Below are positions 10,180-19,406 of a stretch of 64,000 bases of DNA, piece after piece. Both the position numbers and the translations under genes were made by a program. This DNA is from Sphingomonadales bacterium. Lineage in GTDB: Bacteria > Bacteroidota > Bacteroidia > Flavobacteriales_D > Crocinitomicaceae. The notes below the pieces were generated by a model. The model saw only the letters and a list, made by a program, of their open reading frames with translations. It ran no database searches and was not told where the DNA came from. The DNA lies in NCBI GenBank assembly GCA_016872115.1, contig VHBC01000009.1:1-64000 (forward strand), in the 5' to 3' direction. Each line of letters begins with the position of its first letter. The stretch's first letter is position 1.

Positions 10180-10210
10180 TTTGTCAGGCAGAAAGCAACG
10201 AATAAATTTG
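10180..10210 (+). promoter_or_regulatory. Bacteroidota promoter of grpE-dnaJ
   Basis: TTTG at 10180-10183 and TAAATTTG at 10203-10210 are separated by exactly 19 nt, a textbook match to the Bacteroidota housekeeping promoter (TTTG, 17-23 nt, TAnnTTTG). The start codon of grpE is at 10216, only 5 nt past the -7 box, so the predicted transcription start falls at or next to the ATG. Confidence 0.72.
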
Positions 10211-10215
10211 TAATT

Positions 10216-10743
10216 ATGTCAGTCGATAACGAGCTACCTAACGAAGAACCAAACCTAGGTCAAGAAATGAATGAGGATCAAGTAACTCAAGAAAACCAAG
10301 AAAACAATGGCGATGAATTGGTCGATGAATACAGAGATAAATTTGTACTTCTTTCCGCTGACTTTGAAAACTACCGCCGTCGTACCAACCTAGAAAAGTT
10401 AGATCTTATTGTCTCTGCCAACGGAAGTTTGCTCAAAGATTTGCTGCCCGTGCTCGATGATTTCCAACGTGCCATAGCCAACAATGAGCAGCTCGACGAT
10501 GTAGCCGCTTTGCGTGAAGGCTTCAAGCTAATTCAAGCAAAATTCAAACAAATATTGCTTTCAAAAGGCCTCAAAGAAATGGAAGCTAAAGACCAACTTT
10601 TTGATGCCGATTTGCACGAGGCTATTGCGAATATTCCTGCGCCAGAGGACGCTCTAAAAGGTAAAGTAATTGATGAGGTAGAAAAGGGCTATTACCTCAA
10701 TGACAGAGTGTTGCGTTTTGCAAAAGTTGTTGTTGGACAATAA
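10216..10743 (+). CDS. grpE: Nucleotide exchange factor GrpE
   Basis: A 175-residue GrpE, which releases ADP from DnaK so that the Hsp70 cycle continues. The first 40 residues are acidic and low in complexity; a long coiled coil follows (about 40-110), containing YRDKFVLLSADFENYRRRT, then the beta-sheet domain that contacts DnaK (LHEAIANIPAPED, KGYYLNDRVLRFAKVVVG). It is followed after 7 nt by dnaJ, as is common; dnaK itself is not in the window. Transcription probably starts directly at the start codon, judged by the promoter at 10180-10210. Confidence 0.96.
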   Translation: MSVDNELPNEEPNLGQEMNEDQVTQENQENNGDELVDEYRDKFVLLSADFENYRRRTNLEKLDLIVSANGSLLKDLLPVLDDFQRAIANNEQLDDVAALREGFKLIQAKFKQILLSKGLKEMEAKDQLFDADLHEAIANIPAPEDALKGKVIDEVEKGYYLNDRVLRFAKVVVGQ

Positions 10744-10750
10744 ATAAAAC

Positions 10751-11860
10751 ATGAGTAACAAGCGCGATTACTACGAAGTGTTGGGCGTTAGCAAAAATGC
10801 TGATGAGTCCGAAATCAAAAGGGCCTACCGAAAATTGGCCCTAAAATACCATCCTGACAAAAATCCCGGTGACGCAAGTGCAGAAGAAAAATTCAAAGAG
10901 GCAGCCGAGGCTTATGAAGTCCTTAGCAATCCAGAGAAAAAAGCACAATACGACCGCTTTGGTCACGCCGGAATGGGTGGTGCCGGTGGTTTTGGCGGCG
11001 GCATGAACATGGACGACATCTTCTCTCAATTCGGAGATATTTTCGGTGGCGCATTTGGCGGAAGTTTTGGCGGCAGCCGAGGCGGCTCACGCGTTGTAAA
11101 GGGTACCAACCTTCGGGTCAAGATGAAACTCACCCTGGACGAAATTTCGGGCGGTGTCAAAAAGAAAATCAAAGTCAACAAATTGGTACAAGCCGATGGC
11201 GTTACTTTCAAAAGTTGCCCAACCTGTCAAGGTACTGGCCGTATAACTCGCGTAGCACAAACCTTTTTGGGTGCCATGCAAACACAATCAGCGTGTCATG
11301 TCTGTCAGGGTGCGGGTAAAAGCATTGATAAAAAGCCTGCCGACGCCGATGCACAAGGATTGCGCAAACAAGAAGAAATCATCGAAATTGAAATTCCAGC
11401 TGGCGTCGAAGATGGTATGCAATTGAGCGTTCGCGGAAAAGGAAACGCTGGGCCTTTCAATGGTGCCCCAGGCGATCTAATTGTAGTCATTGAGGAGGTC
11501 GCACACGACGAACTACGTCGCGAGGGTGAAAATTTGCATTACGATGCCTTCTTGCACTTCACTGATGCCGTATTGGGCGCTTCCATTGAGGTGCCAACAG
11601 TTGGCGGCAAAGTAAAGATAAAAGTAGACGCCGGAACTCAAAGCGGAAAGGTCTTGCGCCTGCGCGGCAAAGGTCTGCCAAGTGTACAACGCTATGGCAC
11701 TGGGGATCTTTTTGTTCATTTGCACGTTTACACCCCAACAAACGTTAGTAAAGAAGAAAAAGTGATACTCGAAAAACTCCGCGATTCCGAAAATTTTGAT
11801 CCTTACAAAGCGCAAAAAGACAAAAGCTTCTTTAGCCGCATGCGCGACATCTTCAGCTAA
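10751..11860 (+). CDS. dnaJ: Chaperone DnaJ with reduced zinc-binding domain
   Basis: The Hsp40 co-chaperone of 369 residues delivers substrates to DnaK and stimulates its ATPase. It has a J domain with HPD at residues 34-36, a Gly/Phe-rich linker (about 77-115), a cysteine-rich region and a two-part C-terminal substrate domain. Only two CxxCxGxG motifs are present (CPTCQGTG near 156 and CHVCQGAG near 183) where E. coli DnaJ has four, so at most one zinc ion can be held by these motifs. This reduced form is also familiar from other Flavobacteriia. Its stop overlaps the start of the CPBP gene by 1 nt. Confidence 0.95.
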   Translation: MSNKRDYYEVLGVSKNADESEIKRAYRKLALKYHPDKNPGDASAEEKFKEAAEAYEVLSNPEKKAQYDRFGHAGMGGAGGFGGGMNMDDIFSQFGDIFGGAFGGSFGGSRGGSRVVKGTNLRVKMKLTLDEISGGVKKKIKVNKLVQADGVTFKSCPTCQGTGRITRVAQTFLGAMQTQSACHVCQGAGKSIDKKPADADAQGLRKQEEIIEIEIPAGVEDGMQLSVRGKGNAGPFNGAPGDLIVVIEEVAHDELRREGENLHYDAFLHFTDAVLGASIEVPTVGGKVKIKVDAGTQSGKVLRLRGKGLPSVQRYGTGDLFVHLHVYTPTNVSKEEKVILEKLRDSENFDPYKAQKDKSFFSRMRDIFS

Positions 11861-12762
11861 TGAAATTCCTAGAGCTTGTCAAAGAGGGGCGCAATTCAGC
11901 AGGCCTTTATTTAGGCGGATTTGCCCTAATTGTACTGCTTTACATTTTGGGTAATCTCTTTTTACTACTCGATTTAAAATTCAATTTTCCCGGACTGCAA
12001 TTTGATCCTGAAGATCCTTCGTTTATAGTCACATACGGTTCATTGCGTTTGCTTATCGGTATGCTCCTTCCATTTTTACTTGTTTTTGTTGGCTTGGTAT
12101 TGTATTTAATTTACGCACACAAAAGACGTCTAATAAGGATTTTTACATCGACTCCCCAATTTCGTTGGAAACGCTTTTTTGGGTTTTGTACTTTTTTGCT
12201 CATTTTTTTCGGTGTATTCACCTTTCTCGAAGTTTTTATCTCTGGGGCAACAGATCAATTTACTTGGAATTTTAATTCGGCGTCTTTTTGGCCTTTATTT
12301 ATTGTTGCGCTGTTAATGGTTCCCTTTCAGGCAGCCGCCGAAGAATTGATTTTTAGAATTTATGCCCTTCAAGGACTATATTTAAGGACCAGCAGCGCTT
12401 GGTTAAGTATTTTACTTAGCTCAATGATGTTTGCGTTTATGCATGTTTCTAACCCGGAAGTAAACACACTTGGACCTGGTATTCTTATTTACTACTTCAT
12501 TGCTGGGGTGTTTTTGGCCCTCATCAGTATCCAAGACGACGGTACCGAACTTGCGCTGGCCTTTCATGTATTCAATAACCTTTTTGGCGTATTGGTACTC
12601 ACGAGCGGTTGGCATGTTTTTCAGACTGAAGCACTATTTATAGACGAACGCCCATCTGGCAATTTATTGCTACATCTAGGTACTGGCTTACTTACTTTTT
12701 CATTTTTATATTTTCTTTTAGCTAAAAAATTAGGCTGGAAACCGCTCATGTCGTTGCGCTAG
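11860..12762 (+). CDS. CPBP-family intramembrane glutamic endopeptidase (intact motifs)
   Basis: A 300-residue polytopic membrane protein with about seven or eight predicted spans. The CPBP (Rce1-like/Abi) motifs are complete: EELIFR near residues 165-170, a membrane-embedded histidine in FAFMHVSN, and HVFNN, which gives HxxxN. Such proteins act as membrane proteases or maturation factors, often for prenylated or short peptides; the substrate here is unknown. The ATG overlaps the dnaJ stop by 1 nt, so translation is probably coupled. The NatA-like ABC gene follows 25 nt later. Confidence 0.86.
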   Translation: MKFLELVKEGRNSAGLYLGGFALIVLLYILGNLFLLLDLKFNFPGLQFDPEDPSFIVTYGSLRLLIGMLLPFLLVFVGLVLYLIYAHKRRLIRIFTSTPQFRWKRFFGFCTFLLIFFGVFTFLEVFISGATDQFTWNFNSASFWPLFIVALLMVPFQAAAEELIFRIYALQGLYLRTSSAWLSILLSSMMFAFMHVSNPEVNTLGPGILIYYFIAGVFLALISIQDDGTELALAFHVFNNLFGVLVLTSGWHVFQTEALFIDERPSGNLLLHLGTGLLTFSFLYFLLAKKLGWKPLMSLR

Positions 12763-12787
12763 TTCGGATTTTTCTTAGCTTTAAGTC

Positions 12788-13714
12788 ATGATTCAAATCG
12801 CTGAAGTTAGTAAATCTTATAACCGTAAGTTGGTTCTTGATGCGGTGAGCATGGAGGTCAATAAAGGTCATATTTTTGGCCTATTGGGTCCTAATGGCGC
12901 GGGCAAAACCACACTTATTCGCATTTTAAATCAAATACTTTATCCGGATGGTGGACAGATTTACTTTGAGGGTAAGCTATTAGAACCAGTCCATCTTCGG
13001 CAAATTGGTTACTTACCCGAAGAGCGTGGTTTGTACAAAACCATGACAGTGCGTGCGCATTTACTCTTCCTTGCCCAACTTAGAGGTCTCAGCAAGACGG
13101 AAGCAACTAAAAATGTCGACCACTGGTTGCAGCATTTCGATATCCAAGGCTGGCAGCTCAAACGCATTTCAATGCTTTCAAAGGGCATGGCGCAAAAAGT
13201 ACAATTTATTGCCGCTTTGGTGCATCAGCCCAAATTACTGATCCTAGATGAACCCTTATCTGGTTTCGATCCGCTAAATGTAGAACTCATCATGAACGAA
13301 ATCAAGGCGCTCAAGGAACAGGGCACCACCATTATTTTGTCCACCCACAACATGAAAAGCGTCGACGAGGTCTGCGATTACGCCGCCCTCTTACACAATG
13401 GCAAGGTGTTGGCCCAAGATGCTGTTCAGCAGTTACGACGCGCGCATTCTAAAGGGCTGATTGAAGTTCGGTTTAAGGGAAATATGCTCAGTTTTGCCAA
13501 CGCTCTTTGGACCGACTTCACACTCCTCAGCCAAAAAGAACTCGAAGAAGGCTTTTTTGAATGCACCCTTCAAAGCAGAGGCGGGCGCAAGCTCAATGAC
13601 CTCATGCGCAGCTTGCAAGAACACGTTCAAGTTGAGCATTTGTCTCAGATACAACCTTCAATGCAAGAAGTTTTTATTGATTTGATTTCTCAAAAAGCAG
13701 CCCAAAATGTCTAA
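12788..13714 (+). CDS. ABC transporter ATPase, NatA/ABC-2 exporter type
   Basis: This 308-residue ATPase has Walker A GPNGAGKTTL near residue 34, a signature loop of form LSKGMAQKVQ rather than LSGGQ, Walker B LLILDEPLSGFDP and a switch histidine in LSTHNM. The C-terminal 90 residues form the extra domain typical of NatA and related ABC-2 exporters. It overlaps the permease gene by 8 nt, and the two form an exporter whose substrate cannot be read from sequence. The box TAGCTTTA, one base off the -7 consensus, ends 4 nt before the ATG. Confidence 0.92.
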   Translation: MIQIAEVSKSYNRKLVLDAVSMEVNKGHIFGLLGPNGAGKTTLIRILNQILYPDGGQIYFEGKLLEPVHLRQIGYLPEERGLYKTMTVRAHLLFLAQLRGLSKTEATKNVDHWLQHFDIQGWQLKRISMLSKGMAQKVQFIAALVHQPKLLILDEPLSGFDPLNVELIMNEIKALKEQGTTIILSTHNMKSVDEVCDYAALLHNGKVLAQDAVQQLRRAHSKGLIEVRFKGNMLSFANALWTDFTLLSQKELEEGFFECTLQSRGGRKLNDLMRSLQEHVQVEHLSQIQPSMQEVFIDLISQKAAQNV

Positions 13715-14948
13715 TTTATTCCTACTTACCAAAAGAGAAATCCAAGAAAGACTCAGTCAAAGGGGTTTTTGGTATATGCTTGTTTTGGGCCCAGTTGTGG
13801 TGCTCTTATTATTGATAGGTCTGCTCAAAGCAGCAGACCAAGGTAAGCAAGAGTTGAACGTCTTAATTGCCGACCCAGGTCAAATCATGTCTCATCGCCT
13901 CATGGCCCAAGAAGAGCAACAAATCCACTATTTTTTTATCGATGATTACCTTGAGCTTTCCGAATTCGAGAAAGGGAAAGCATACCAAGAATTTGATGTT
14001 TTGTTAGAGCTCAACGAAAAAGTGCTCAACAATAAAAAATGTTTTGTTTTTTTTCGAGACCAACTCGGCCTCGATGCCCGAATGCAACTTAAATTTCAGG
14101 TAGAGCGCCGCATGGAGGAACTTATTGCTGCCCAACACTCCAACCTTACCGAACAAGCTTTTAGACAAATCAAACAAGGTTTTATTTTCGATTTTCGGGA
14201 TTTACAAGATCCTAAAAATGAATCCAAAGAAGCCAATGCATGGGCCGGATTCATACTCGGCGCTTTTGTACTTTTTTTCGTGGCGCTTTATAGCATGACC
14301 ATCTTTCGCGCTACAGTCCGAGAGAAAAGCAACCGCATTGTAGAAGTTTTATTGGCAAGTGTGAAGCCAAGTCAACTGATGCTTAGTAAAATTCTTGGCA
14401 TTGGCTTTATAGCGGTGCTTCAGCTGTTGGGCTGGATTTTATTACTCGGCTTTGGGTTTTGGTTACTTCAAGAGACTATTTTTCTCGACATCTTTGACCC
14501 AAGCAATTGGGGTCAAGATGCACCAGAGCGTTTGAATCCGTTGTCTGCTTTGGTTTTTGAACAGCTACCCTTCGCATCTTTGATTGTACATTTTTTACTC
14601 TTTTTTGTAGCGAGCTTTTTATTTTATGGTGCTTTGTTTGCAGTCTTGGGCGCGCGCAGTAGTGCCGAGGCTGATGGTCAGCAGTTTTTATTTCCCTTGC
14701 TGTTTTTAGTCAGTTTTGGCCTCTTCTCGGGGATATACGCAATCTATTTCCCGTCGAGTACCCTTACCGAAATACTCGGTTTTTTACCATTTAGTTCGCC
14801 GGTTTTGGTACTCATAGCATTGGCAAAAGGCCTAGGAATTGCTGCATATACCAATGTATTATTAAGTTTGATTATCTTGCTGGTTTGCGCATTTTCACTA
14901 TTGGGCCTTGGGGCTGGTTGGTACCGCAAATCCATTCTTAAATTCTGA
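13707..14948 (+). CDS. ABC-2 type transporter permease, NatB-like
   Basis: A 413-residue membrane protein with one N-terminal span (about 20-40), a soluble external domain of about 150 residues, and five or six further spans after residue 175. The motif REKSNRIVEVLLASVKPSQLMLSKILG near residues 205-230 is characteristic of NatB/ABC-2 exporters. It pairs with the upstream ATPase, whose reading frame it overlaps by 8 nt. Sodium export is known for B. subtilis NatAB, but that specificity should not be assumed here. Confidence 0.9.
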   Translation: MSNLFLLTKREIQERLSQRGFWYMLVLGPVVVLLLLIGLLKAADQGKQELNVLIADPGQIMSHRLMAQEEQQIHYFFIDDYLELSEFEKGKAYQEFDVLLELNEKVLNNKKCFVFFRDQLGLDARMQLKFQVERRMEELIAAQHSNLTEQAFRQIKQGFIFDFRDLQDPKNESKEANAWAGFILGAFVLFFVALYSMTIFRATVREKSNRIVEVLLASVKPSQLMLSKILGIGFIAVLQLLGWILLLGFGFWLLQETIFLDIFDPSNWGQDAPERLNPLSALVFEQLPFASLIVHFLLFFVASFLFYGALFAVLGARSSAEADGQQFLFPLLFLVSFGLFSGIYAIYFPSSTLTEILGFLPFSSPVLVLIALAKGLGIAAYTNVLLSLIILLVCAFSLLGLGAGWYRKSILKF

Positions 14949-14951
14949 AAG

Positions 14952-15836
14952 ATGCGCCGGGCGGTAATCGATTTGGGCACCAATACCTTTAATTTGCTCA
15001 TCGCTGAAATGCCAACACGCGGTATACTTTTTCAGACCAAAGAAGGCGTTGCACTTGGTATGGACGGCATCAATGAAAATCGAATTGGCGAAGCCGCTAT
15101 GGCACGTGCTTTTGCAGCCCTCCAACATTTCAAGCAATTATGCGTCCAATGGGAGGTCGATGTTATACGCGCTATAGGCACATCCGCACTGCGAGATGCC
15201 ACGAATTCAGGTGAGTTCGTCATGAAGGTTGCTAAAGAATTAAATATTGAAATTGAAGTTATTTCTGGCCTGCAAGAAGCACAATTAATTTATAACGGGG
15301 TACAACTGACCCATGAATTTACAACGCCGGCCTTAATTATGGATATTGGCGGTGGCTCAACAGAATTCATCGCTGCCGATGCAAATGGCCCTTTTTTAGC
15401 ACAGTCATTCGATATTGGCGTTTCGCGCTTGTTTCAAAGCTTTACTTACCAAGATCCAATGAGTGCCTCAGATATCGAACAAGTCGAAGCGTATCTCGAA
15501 GCGTGTTGCACTGCATTTTTCAAACAGCAGCTTCCAAATACCTTAATTGGTGCCTCTGGAAGCTTTGAAACCTTTTACGAACTCATCGAAGAAAAGGTAT
15601 TTCAAACAGATGGTCAGGCCATAGAAGTCGATAGACAACGATTTGAACATATGCTCGATCGCATTATTGCTTCTACGCAAGCCGACCGCGACCGAAATGC
15701 GCATATCATACCAATTCGCAAGCGCATGGCTCCGCTCGCTGCTATTAAAACACGATGGGTTCTGCGTCGCGCAAAAATTGAACGCATTTTTGTTTCACCT
15801 TACTCTTTGAAAGAAGGCGTTTTATTTGGTCTATGA
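14952..15836 (+). CDS. Ppx/GppA-family phosphatase
   Basis: A 294-residue member of the actin-like ASKHA superfamily. Phosphate-binding loop 1 is VIDLGTNTFNLLI near the N-terminus and loop 2 is IMDIGGGSTEFI near residue 132. Family members hydrolyse inorganic polyphosphate or pppGpp. This protein has only the catalytic core and lacks the C-terminal domain of long Ppx enzymes, so which of the two substrates it uses is open. It begins 3 nt after the ABC permease stop and closes the grpE-led gene string; rluF converges on it 11 nt downstream. Confidence 0.9.
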   Translation: MRRAVIDLGTNTFNLLIAEMPTRGILFQTKEGVALGMDGINENRIGEAAMARAFAALQHFKQLCVQWEVDVIRAIGTSALRDATNSGEFVMKVAKELNIEIEVISGLQEAQLIYNGVQLTHEFTTPALIMDIGGGSTEFIAADANGPFLAQSFDIGVSRLFQSFTYQDPMSASDIEQVEAYLEACCTAFFKQQLPNTLIGASGSFETFYELIEEKVFQTDGQAIEVDRQRFEHMLDRIIASTQADRDRNAHIIPIRKRMAPLAAIKTRWVLRRAKIERIFVSPYSLKEGVLFGL

Positions 15837-15847
15837 AATAATCTTAG

Positions 15848-16591
15848 TTAAAAATCGCTACCTTCAAACGTCTTCGAACTGTCAGAAACCATAGATTGGA
15901 TGACTAAAATTTCATCTTCATTGAGGTAGCGCCATTGGCCAACCGGAACATCAAGTTGGATATTCATGATGCGGGTGCGCTTGAGCTTGCTGACGCGGTA
16001 ATCTAAGTATTCACACATGCGGCGAATTTGCCGATTGAGGCCCTGCGTCAGGATGATTGTAAAGGTATGGCTACCTGTTTGCCTGACGACACACTTGCGG
16101 GTCCGCGTCCCTAAAATAGGAAGGCCATTGCTCATTTTTTGGATGAAATCTTTGGTAATTGGTTTGTTGACAGTTACCAAGTATTCTTTTTCGTGGTGAT
16201 TGCGCGCACGTAAAATTTTATTGACGATATCGCCATCGTTGGTAAGAAATATAAGCCCTTCGCTTGGTTTGTCTAGTCGACCAATCGGGAATATCCTTTT
16301 GGGATGATTGATAAAATCAATGATGTTGTCTTTTTCACGGATGTGGTCGGTGGTACAAACGATACCGACTGGTTTGTTAAAAGCAAGATATATGAATTCT
16401 TCTTGTGGCGTTCCAATTGGTTGGTCGTCAACGGTAATAACATCGCCTTTTTGCACTTTGGTGCCCATTTCTGGAACCTGACCATTGATGCGCACCCTGC
16501 CTTGTTCAATGAGTTTGTCCGCAGCTCTTCTCGAACAATAGCCTACTTCACTGAGGTATTTATTGATGCGTATACTGTCGCTTGCTTCCAT
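15848..16591 (-). CDS. rluF: 23S rRNA pseudouridine synthase, RluF type
   Basis: A 247-residue pseudouridine synthase of the RsuA/RluB/E/F family. An S4 RNA-binding domain occupies about residues 8-60 (SIRINKYLSEVGYCSRRAAD), followed by the catalytic domain with the active-site aspartate in IGRLDKPSEGLIFLTNDGD. RluF enzymes modify U2604 of 23S rRNA; RluF fits best by overall pattern, RluB less well. The ATG at 16591 is preferred to the TTG at 16600. A TACTTTTG box ends 6 nt before the ATG, so the gene may also be transcribed on its own even though the exporter permease lies just upstream. Confidence 0.85.
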   Translation of the reverse strand: MEASDSIRINKYLSEVGYCSRRAADKLIEQGRVRINGQVPEMGTKVQKGDVITVDDQPIGTPQEEFIYLAFNKPVGIVCTTDHIREKDNIIDFINHPKRIFPIGRLDKPSEGLIFLTNDGDIVNKILRARNHHEKEYLVTVNKPITKDFIQKMSNGLPILGTRTRKCVVRQTGSHTFTIILTQGLNRQIRRMCEYLDYRVSKLKRTRIMNIQLDVPVGQWRYLNEDEILVIQSMVSDSSKTFEGSDF

Positions 16592-16597
16592 TTTGTG

Positions 16598-16605
16598 CAA
16601 AAGTA
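16598..16605 (-). promoter_or_regulatory. -7-like box abutting rluF start
   Basis: The minus strand reads TACTTTTG, matching TAnnTTTG, and the ATG follows after 6 nt. No -33 element is visible at the usual distance, so this is a weak promoter call that would give a nearly leaderless message. Confidence 0.35.
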
Positions 16606-16625
16606 GCTAAATTCTATCAAGGACT

Positions 16626-17759
16626 TTAATTCCTAAATACAGAAGCGGGTTCTAATTTCGTAATCCTTCGAATTGCAAATAAAGTACCTGAAATACTGAT
16701 CACGGCCGTAATGACAAAGAAACCAAACTTAAGAGCCGGTGAAAAAGTAAATAAGGTACCGGCGTTGGCGATACCGTTTCTAAAGCCTTCGATGAGTGTG
16801 TAGCCAATCAGGAATCCGACGATGGCATATAGCGAGGCCTGCATCAGGATAAGTTTGCGGATGTAACTGTTTGTGGCGCCAATGGCTTTAAGTGTGCCGT
16901 AGTCTTTGATGCGGTCAATGGCCGCAGAGTAGAGCGTAAGACCAATGATGATGAAACCAGAAATAAGCGCAAAAATGATGAGCGTGCCAAACGAAAAGGC
17001 AATGCCGCTGGACTTGAGTACGGTAATGATGGTTTGATTTTTAAATGCTGTAGGCATCCAGGCTTTTACCCCCGGAATATTGGCATTTATGGCGCTGACT
17101 ACTTTCTGCATGTTTTTAGCGTCGTCTACTTCCACTAAAAAGGCCGAGGTTTTCGAATTAGCAACATTGCCTAAAAAGCGCGCGCGGTCGATGGTGGTGT
17201 AGGAAATAAGTCCCCCTCCAAAAGAGCGTGCTCCTTTGGTAAGGGCGGCAATGCGCACTTGTTTGTTGTTGAGCTCGAAGTAGTCACCTTTTTTTGGGTT
17301 GCCCAGCGCTTTGGCATCAAAATAATCTACAGAAACTGCTCCGTCCGAAATAAGGTCTTGGGGCCCTCCGTCTGTAAAAATACCTTGTTGGATGCCATTG
17401 AATTCTGGGAGTTCTACGCCGACAATACTGAGCCCCGCAGCTGTGCCGTCTGGAAAACGCGCTGCGCCACTGGCCAAAACAAACTGATGTGCCTTTTTAA
17501 TGTGTGGTAAACTCTCCATTTCATAGCCCAGACGAACATCTATTGGCGCAAGTGCATTGACATTTTCTGTTTTGTTGTCGGTGACCCAAATGTAGCCGTC
17601 GTTGACCCGAACAAAATAGCACATAGCGTTGGTTAGGAAGGTGAAAATACCCGTTTGTTGTCCAACCAAGAAGATTGAAATAATGACCCCAAACAAAGCA
17701 CCAACACTTTTGGGTTTGTCGAATCTGATAAATTTAAGAGCGGTTCGGAGTAACTGCAT
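16626..17759 (-). CDS. ABC exporter permease, DevC/MacB (FtsX-fold) type
   Basis: A 377-residue permease with one N-terminal span (about 20-40), a long periplasmic domain (about 45-255) and three C-terminal spans, the topology of type VII ABC (MacB/DevC/LolCE) permeases. The sequence ALKFIRFDKPKS before the first span and IKDYGTLKAIGATNSYIRKL between later spans are typical. It closes the set ATPase, adaptor, permease, all within 2 nt of each other, so the three make one tripartite machine with an outer-membrane partner elsewhere. The size and arrangement resemble cyanobacterial DevBCA more than the fused E. coli MacB. Confidence 0.88.
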   Translation of the reverse strand: MQLLRTALKFIRFDKPKSVGALFGVIISIFLVGQQTGIFTFLTNAMCYFVRVNDGYIWVTDNKTENVNALAPIDVRLGYEMESLPHIKKAHQFVLASGAARFPDGTAAGLSIVGVELPEFNGIQQGIFTDGGPQDLISDGAVSVDYFDAKALGNPKKGDYFELNNKQVRIAALTKGARSFGGGLISYTTIDRARFLGNVANSKTSAFLVEVDDAKNMQKVVSAINANIPGVKAWMPTAFKNQTIITVLKSSGIAFSFGTLIIFALISGFIIIGLTLYSAAIDRIKDYGTLKAIGATNSYIRKLILMQASLYAIVGFLIGYTLIEGFRNGIANAGTLFTFSPALKFGFFVITAVISISGTLFAIRRITKLEPASVFRN

Positions 17760-17761
17760 TT

Positions 17762-18694
17762 TTATTTGAGGCTAATAATGCATTCCACTCTACTGCCAAT
17801 CAGGACGGCTTCTGGTTTGTCAATGCGCACGCGCACCTCGCGTACCCTGCGGTCTTCGAGGTTATCTGCACGGTCATTAAAGATGGATTTTTTAGACAAG
17901 TAGGGAGCGCAATAAACAACAGTTCCGGTGCTTAAACGTTCTTTGGTCCCTTGGATGTTGATGGCCGCGCGCTGTCCGTTTTTAACTTTCATGGCGAATA
18001 ATTCATCGACTTCAGTTGTTGCGATGAGGTCACCTTTGGGTGCGAAATCGCCGAGTTTGTTTCCAATGGTAACGGTTTGGCCTTGTTTGACATCCCAATT
18101 GAGGACCATGCCATCGGCAGGAGCATAGATATTTTTTTTGTCAGATAGCTTCTTCGTGTAATTCAATTCCATTTTGGTTTCGCCAAGCGCCGCGTTTGCT
18201 TCAGCTAAGTCTGCTTTGGTGATGGCAAGTTCAGCTTTGAGGTTTTTGTAAATGTTTTCCGAATCAAAGGCGGCTTTTTGGGTTCCTGCCTGGGCATTGG
18301 CTAAGTTGCGGTCGCGGTTGCGTTCGGCTTCTGCAATTTCAATCTTGAGTTCGAGTGCGGCAATTTTAGCTTCTAAGCTTTTGCTACGCTGTTGTTTGGT
18401 GAGCAATTTGGCTTCGCTTTGCTGGAGCTGCGCGACGTCGAGCGACTGGTCTAAAGTAAGGAGCAAAGTCCCCTTTTTTACAAATTGACCTTCTTGGACA
18501 TGAATTTGTATGATTTTACCGGCGCTTTCAGAGCCAATTGGGCTAATTTTTGCTGCGGGTTCGATGCGGGCAACACCAATGATTTGATCAATGGCTTTGA
18601 CTTTGTATTTTTCGAGTTTAACGGGTGCTTCTTTACCTCCGCAAGAGATTAGCAAGAGGGTTAAAAGAACAAGGGAGCTTATTTTGAAATACAT
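17762..18694 (-). CDS. Periplasmic adaptor lipoprotein, HlyD/DevB/MacA type
   Basis: A 310-residue membrane-fusion protein. The N-terminus MYFKISSLVLLTLLLISC ends in a lipobox, so it is likely a lipoprotein anchored at Cys18. Two biotinyl-lipoyl-like half motifs flank a long coiled coil (about residues 90-190): GKIIQIHVQEGQFVKKGTLL and, after the hairpin, APADGMVLNWDVKQGQTV. Adaptor proteins of this type link an inner-membrane ABC pump to an outer-membrane channel. The stop of the upstream ATPase gene is 1 nt away and the permease starts 2 nt downstream. Confidence 0.9.
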   Translation of the reverse strand: MYFKISSLVLLTLLLISCGGKEAPVKLEKYKVKAIDQIIGVARIEPAAKISPIGSESAGKIIQIHVQEGQFVKKGTLLLTLDQSLDVAQLQQSEAKLLTKQQRSKSLEAKIAALELKIEIAEAERNRDRNLANAQAGTQKAAFDSENIYKNLKAELAITKADLAEANAALGETKMELNYTKKLSDKKNIYAPADGMVLNWDVKQGQTVTIGNKLGDFAPKGDLIATTEVDELFAMKVKNGQRAAINIQGTKERLSTGTVVYCAPYLSKKSIFNDRADNLEDRRVREVRVRIDKPEAVLIGSRVECIISLK

Positions 18695-18695
18695 A

Positions 18696-19406
18696 TCAAT
18701 GAATGGCTAATTTTTGAGTTAAATCGGATTTAGAAATTTCGGTGGCATGGCCTGCGTCTACTTCAATAATGCGGTCGGCATATTGCAACAACCTTGGGTC
18801 GTGGGTAACTACGCAAACCGCTTTACCGTTGCGCGCCAAGTTGACGAGTTCTTGCATTACGGTAGAAATAGAATTGGCGTCAAGCGCAGCGGTAGGTTCG
18901 TCGCAGAGCACAAGTTGCGGATCGGTAACGAGTGCGCGTGCAATAGCCACGCGTTGTTGTTGACCGCCAGAGAGTTGCTTGGGTAAGTTGTTTTTTCGAT
19001 CAGACATCCCAACAAGTTCTAAGGCTGCCAGTGCCTTTTGTTTGGCAGCTTGTCTGGAAAGTTTTTTCAGCTGCAGCGGCATCATGACGTTGTCGAGGGC
19101 ATTGAGCGGCGCTATCAGATTGAAACTCTGAAAAACAAAACCAATTGTATTCAAGCGCAAAGCGGCAAGCTCATTGGAAGAGAGCGAATTAATGAGCTGA
19201 TCTTTGACCCATAGCTGGCCATAGGATGGGTAAATCACGCAGCCCAATAAGGAGAGCAGGGTGGTTTTACCTGATCCAGATGGGCCAATAATAAGTAGCA
19301 ATTCACCCGATTGAATTTCTAAATCAATCGGCTGCAGCGCCACAATTGTTTGGTCTCCAACTTGATATTCCTTACCGACACCGGCTAATTTTGCAATAGG
19401 GTTCAT
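18696..19406 (-). CDS. ABC transporter ATPase, MacB/LolD/DevA type
   Basis: This 236-residue ATPase has Walker A GPSGSGKTTLL near residue 41, Q-loop VFQSFNLI, signature LSGGQQQRVAIARAL, Walker B LVLCDEPTAALD and the H-loop VVTHDPRLL. These features place it with the LolD/MacB/DevA ATPases that power lipoprotein, antibiotic or glycolipid export. Its start overlaps the stop of the aldehyde dehydrogenase gene by 4 nt, and the adaptor follows after 1 nt. Confidence 0.93.
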   Translation of the reverse strand: MNPIAKLAGVGKEYQVGDQTIVALQPIDLEIQSGELLLIIGPSGSGKTTLLSLLGCVIYPSYGQLWVKDQLINSLSSNELAALRLNTIGFVFQSFNLIAPLNALDNVMMPLQLKKLSRQAAKQKALAALELVGMSDRKNNLPKQLSGGQQQRVAIARALVTDPQLVLCDEPTAALDANSISTVMQELVNLARNGKAVCVVTHDPRLLQYADRIIEVDAGHATEISKSDLTQKLAIH

